Shown here: piece by piece, positions 61,601 to 64,000 of the stretch | How positions within the stretch are numbered: the first letter of the stretch is position 1 | How the letters are laid out: each line of letters begins with the position of its first letter | DNA from: Meandrina meandrites | Taxonomy: Eukaryota; Cnidaria; Anthozoa; Scleractinia; Meandrinidae | DNA length: 64,000 nucleotides | NCBI GenBank assembly: GCA_963693305.1 | Contig: OY855908.1 | Coordinates: forward strand, 930,001 to 994,000 | Reading direction: 5' to 3' | Position numbers and translations under genes: made by a program | The notes under the pieces: model-generated | Told to the model about the DNA's origin: nothing | What the model saw: only the letters and a program-made list of their open reading frames with translations | Databases searched by the model: none

Positions 61601-62038
61601 TGTATTTTAGCCTTTTCCTGCCTTTTGTCAAAAGCATAAAGAATAGACTGAATATATGAATTCTTAACGACCGCAAAATTTGGGGTACACACTCAAATCG
61701 AGCTGAAGTTGTCATGAGGGCCATAACTGCTTGTCTAAAGAAACATGCCAAAAAGTTCTGCTGTACCATAAGCGTCAAGGTATATACTTGACTCGACTTG
61801 AGCAGCAGGGGTAAGATCTGTCCTTATAAACGCGAATTAAATAAAAACAGAGCACACGACAGGAGGCGTATGACCATAAAATACAACATCATTAACACTT
61901 AAATAAATTTACAGCTGGGGAAGCTTTAGCTTAATTGCGTGGTACCAAAACTGCATAAGCACTTTAGTTGTCCTGGTGAAGGGCGCTTACCTCTGTTAAA
62001 ACAAGCAGAAATACCAAACAAACGAAAGCAATCTTCAT
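58678..62038 (-). CDS. Small cysteine/tyrosine-rich single-pass membrane protein (CYYR1/Shisa/VOPP1-like), complete
   Basis: Four exons on the minus strand: 61991-62038, 60927-61000, 60098-60160 and 58678-59011. All have GT-AG borders and join in frame to about 172 residues. Order of parts: signal peptide MKIAFVCLVFLLVLT; a short Cys/Tyr-rich ectodomain (CGYKTCSYTKYSYS, then NTYCCGTGSCCTY); a transmembrane helix (VTFGVIVFILWWYY); a basic stop-transfer stretch (RYRYRPR); and a Pro/Ser/Tyr-rich tail with a PPPPY motif. This is the layout of CYYR1, Shisa and VOPP1/WBP1-type adaptors, whose PPxY motifs recruit WW-domain proteins such as NEDD4 ligases. I cannot choose among those families by eye. 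The start is fixed by the signal peptide. The gene is divergent from the + gene starting at 62269. Confidence 0.82.
59375..59470 (-). repeat. SINE-like 3' end with (ATT)n tail in intron 3 of the membrane-protein gene
   Basis: On the minus strand the sequence GCGCATTTGATCATATTCAC, then CGCGATATAAATG, runs into an ATT microsatellite. This is the usual form of a retroposed 3' end. The promoter half was not found. Confidence 0.45.
59650..60052. mobile_element. About 400-bp MITE with G-rich/C-rich ends
   Basis: The left end GGAGGGGGGTAGGGAAACTC, with AGTGACAGGGTGATTGT, is inverted at the right end (ACAATCACCACTGTCCCT, GTCTCCCCACC) plus a poly-C run. It resembles the 9.06 kb element in having homopolymer termini. 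It lies in intron 3 of the membrane-protein gene. Confidence 0.65.
60313..60454. mobile_element. 142-bp MITE in intron 2 of the membrane-protein gene
   Basis: The left arm ACATGTTGTGGATCAATTTTAT, with TTGGTTCAAATTT, pairs imperfectly with the right arm AACTTGAACCAA, ATAAAATTGAACCACAATGG. Non-coding. Confidence 0.6.
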
Positions 62039-62268
62039 AGTTTTAAATCGGCATCAACGTTGGTAACTATAGAAGCTTTACACTTCTTCGCCAATACACA
62101 AACAAAATGTTTTTCACCAAGCACGTATTAGCCCAACTCGTTCTTCCGCGTTCCCTAATTCTGTATTAATTTACTTACGATCGTCCACCGAATTTTACCG
62201 AAGATTTTCCGAGTTTTCCCGAGTATTCTGAAAGACCGGGCATTGTGGGACTACATTGTTCAAACAAT
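62039..62268. promoter_or_regulatory. Putative bidirectional promoter region
   Basis: This 230-bp interval separates the start codon of the minus-strand membrane-protein gene from that of the plus-strand gene at 62269. It is free of repeats in this repeat-dense window. I see no clear TATA box or named transcription-factor site. Bidirectional use is inferred from geometry only. Confidence 0.45.
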
Positions 62269-62379
62269 ATGGCGGCTCGTTTCCCAGCTTCTGCCTCAAT
62301 GCAGAAAATGGCAAATAATCCCCAACAAGCCTCTATGTTTCAGCGTTCTCAGTTCCAACAGTCACCATATGGGATGGCG
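62269..62379 (+). CDS. First coding exon of an unidentified gene (3' partial)
   Basis: The ATG sits in AATATGGCGGCTCG, a typical metazoan start context. It opens 37 codons (MAARFPASASMQKMANNPQQ, then MFQRSQFQQSPYGMA) ending exactly at a GTAAGT donor. The peptide is Gln/Asn/Pro/Met-rich and likely disordered. It is reminiscent of N-termini of chromatin or RNA-binding proteins (SMARCD proteins also begin MAAR), but that is too weak to name it. Later exons lie outside the window or beyond the repeats that fill the rest of the intron. Confidence 0.6.
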
Positions 62380-62447
62380 GTAAGTTTTTGGATATTTGAT
62401 TGCTTTGGTTCGCCTTTAAATTCCGTTTAACCTCACTACAAAATAAT

Positions 62448-62631
62448 GCCGAGTGACACACGAGACGAATGTTCTGTCCTCGTGTACCGGTACACAAGAT
62501 CTTTAGAGCCGATACAAAAGACCAAACAATACCCTACAGCTAACCAATGTCTCCTTAATAAAGAAAATACAATGGCTATTCCCTTGTACACTGGTACACG
62601 AGGACATAGGCCACACGAGAGTGGCTCATCA
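62448..62631. mobile_element. 184-bp MITE
   Basis: The left arm GAGTGACACACGAGAC, TGTCCTCGTGTACCGGTACA pairs with the right arm TGTACACTGGTACACGAGGACA, GGCCACACGAGAGTGGCTC. It lies in the first intron of the 62269 gene and directly adjoins the next element. Confidence 0.72.
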
Positions 62632-62637
62632 CAAGCA

Positions 62638-63251
62638 ACTTCAAAATACCCGGCCACTTTTTTTCGTGTATAAATCTATTGCTCCTGTGCTACCGCAGTG
62701 GAGTGGGTAAATAATTTAAGTAAGAGACGTTAAATTACTGCTACCGCGGTCCCGCACTCCCGAAGTCATGAAATAATTAAAATAAGAGGTGTTAAACTAC
62801 TGCTACCGCGGTCCCGCACTCCCGAAGTCATGGAATAATTAAAATAAGAGGTGTTCAACTATTGCTACCGCGGTCCCGCACTCCCGAAGTCAACGAATAA
62901 TAAAAATAAGAGGTGTTAACCTACTGCTACCGCGGTCCCGCACTCCCGAAGTCATGAAATAATTAAAATAAGAGGTGTTAAACTACTGCTACCGTGGTCC
63001 CGCACTCCCGAAGTCAACGAATAATTAAGCGCTTGCTTCGGCTCATGGATTAAAGAACGAGGTATACTCATGTGTTTAGCACGCCTGTTTCAGCTCATGG
63101 ATTTAAGAACGAGGTATACTCTTGTGTTTAGCGCGCTTGCTTTGGCTATGACTTTGTTACCGTGTGATCAGCTACTAAATCTCATTATGGCCACCTCGGG
63201 ACCGTGGTAGCAGGACTAGAAGACACAAAAAAGTGGCCGGGTATTCTGAAG
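62638..63251. mobile_element. 614-bp inverted-repeat element carrying 62-bp tandem repeats
   Basis: The left end CTTCAAAATACCCGGCCACT is inverted at the right end (AGTGGCCGGGTATTCTGAAG). The outermost motif AATACC(C)GGCCACTT is shared with the 115-bp element at 10138-10252. Five 62-bp units (CTGCTACCGCGGTCCCGCAC etc.) occupy 62738 to about 63025. An inverted single copy of the unit start (GGGACCGTGGTAGCAGG) lies near the right end. Confidence 0.75.
62738..63025. repeat. Five 62-bp tandem repeats
   Basis: CTGCTACCGCGGTCCCGCAC or a one-base variant recurs at 62738, 62800, 62862, 62924 and 62986. Each is followed by TCCCGAAGTCA and an AT-rich half (AATAATTAAAATAAGAGGTG). The units are inside the 62638-63251 element. 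Confidence 0.88.
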
Positions 63252-64000
63252 TTTAGCCCTATTATGATCATGAATATACGGGTCCTGACATCCTATCAGA
63301 TCAACATACAACGTTATCCACTGTAGAGCACTTGAGTAAATATGATGATAAGTTATTGTAAACAAGACGCCCGTTGGACGTTTCCGCGGGATGGGAATGA
63401 CTTTTCACGGTCACATTCTGTTTAAAATGTACAAATAAATGGAAATGAAAGTACAAGTACTAAATAAAGTAATTTAAAAGACGCCAAAGTCACAACATGA
63501 AACGTATGCGCTAACGTGACTTTGGCCTACGAAAGGTGTTGTGTTACAAAGATGCGATTTACATAAATTCCGGGATAAACTGCCAAGGCTAATCAACAAA
63601 TGACCTTTATCGGTTTTTACAATTATCAACAGGGCGATCGTTGAGAACTCGATCTTGTTTGACGCACGCCTTTTAACCCGTCACTGGCGTAATAGTTGAG
63701 AATAAAGTTACATCCAAACTGTAAACAATCAACAATTACTTCTTTTGTTATATATTCAGTTGCCATGAGCTGTGAAAATCTTGAAAACTTCCACTCCCGC
63801 TCACTGATCAGCTCTTATTACGGTTTAAATATTGTGAATGAAATCGGACGTTGCCAATGGGAGCTTTTGAAGTGAATTTATAGTCGCTGTTCCTAATACT
63901 TTGGACGAGATCTCAGTGAACATGCTACCACGGGAAACAAACACATTGCTCCGTGAGAAACCAGTATCTTCTGCAACCAATCAATCGACATGCACACTTG
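63252..64000. other. Intronic or intergenic sequence, nothing assigned
   Basis: Only a small stem (GCCAAAGTCAC with GTGACTTTGGC, 63483-63526) stands out. No exon with convincing splice sites was seen, so this is presumably still the first intron of the 62269 gene. Confidence 0.4.

Overview
The window reads as metazoan nuclear DNA, most likely from an anthozoan cnidarian (coral or sea anemone). It is AT-rich, its protein-coding genes are split into short exons with GT-AG introns, and introns and intergenic DNA are packed with miniature inverted-repeat elements, Penelope-like retroelements carrying a GIY-YIG domain, and 5'-truncated non-LTR elements with microsatellite tails. The taxonomic call is inference from this texture; no marker gene fixes it.

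Layout. 1-2.6 kb: the last three exons of a FAM173-type lysine methyltransferase (+), with a small hAT element upstream. 3.5-10.7 kb: a complete 12-coding-exon LZTFL1 gene (-), convergent with the first gene. 11.2 kb: a tRNA-derived SINE. 12.5-18.6 kb: a complete 9-exon CBR1-type carbonyl reductase gene (-) whose introns hold several inverted-repeat elements. 18.7-20.9 kb: a Penelope-like fragment whose catalytic-motif codons seeded a tandem array, followed by palindromic elements. 21.2-30 kb: non-LTR retroelement remnants and the first of two paralogous exon-array units (+). 30.2-36.2 kb: an internally deleted Penelope-like element, an old tandem duplication with an inserted element, a hammerhead-like motif and palindromes. 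38.4-42.0 kb: about 62 essentially identical copies of a 58-bp G-rich/C-rich satellite. 42-45 kb: no recognisable gene. 45.1-45.6 kb: a broken coding-like retrocopy. 46-54.4 kb: the second exon-array unit (-), including a 176-bp tandem amplification. 55.8-57.4 kb: a third Penelope-like copy with a structurally odd 5' end, a palindromic insertion and a hammerhead-like tail. 58.7-62.0 kb: a complete 4-exon gene for a small cysteine/tyrosine-rich single-pass membrane protein (-). 62.3 kb: first exon of a divergent gene (+).

The conventional genes are unrelated housekeeping or cell-biology genes (mitochondrial methyltransferase, BBSome regulator, NADPH-dependent reductase, small membrane protein) and do not form a pathway. 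The more unusual content lies between them: two inverted paralogous arrays of exon-like cassettes, the 58-bp satellite with a G-quadruplex motif in every unit, the higher-order repeat born from reverse-transcriptase active-site codons, and paired hammerhead-like motifs with compensatory stem changes.
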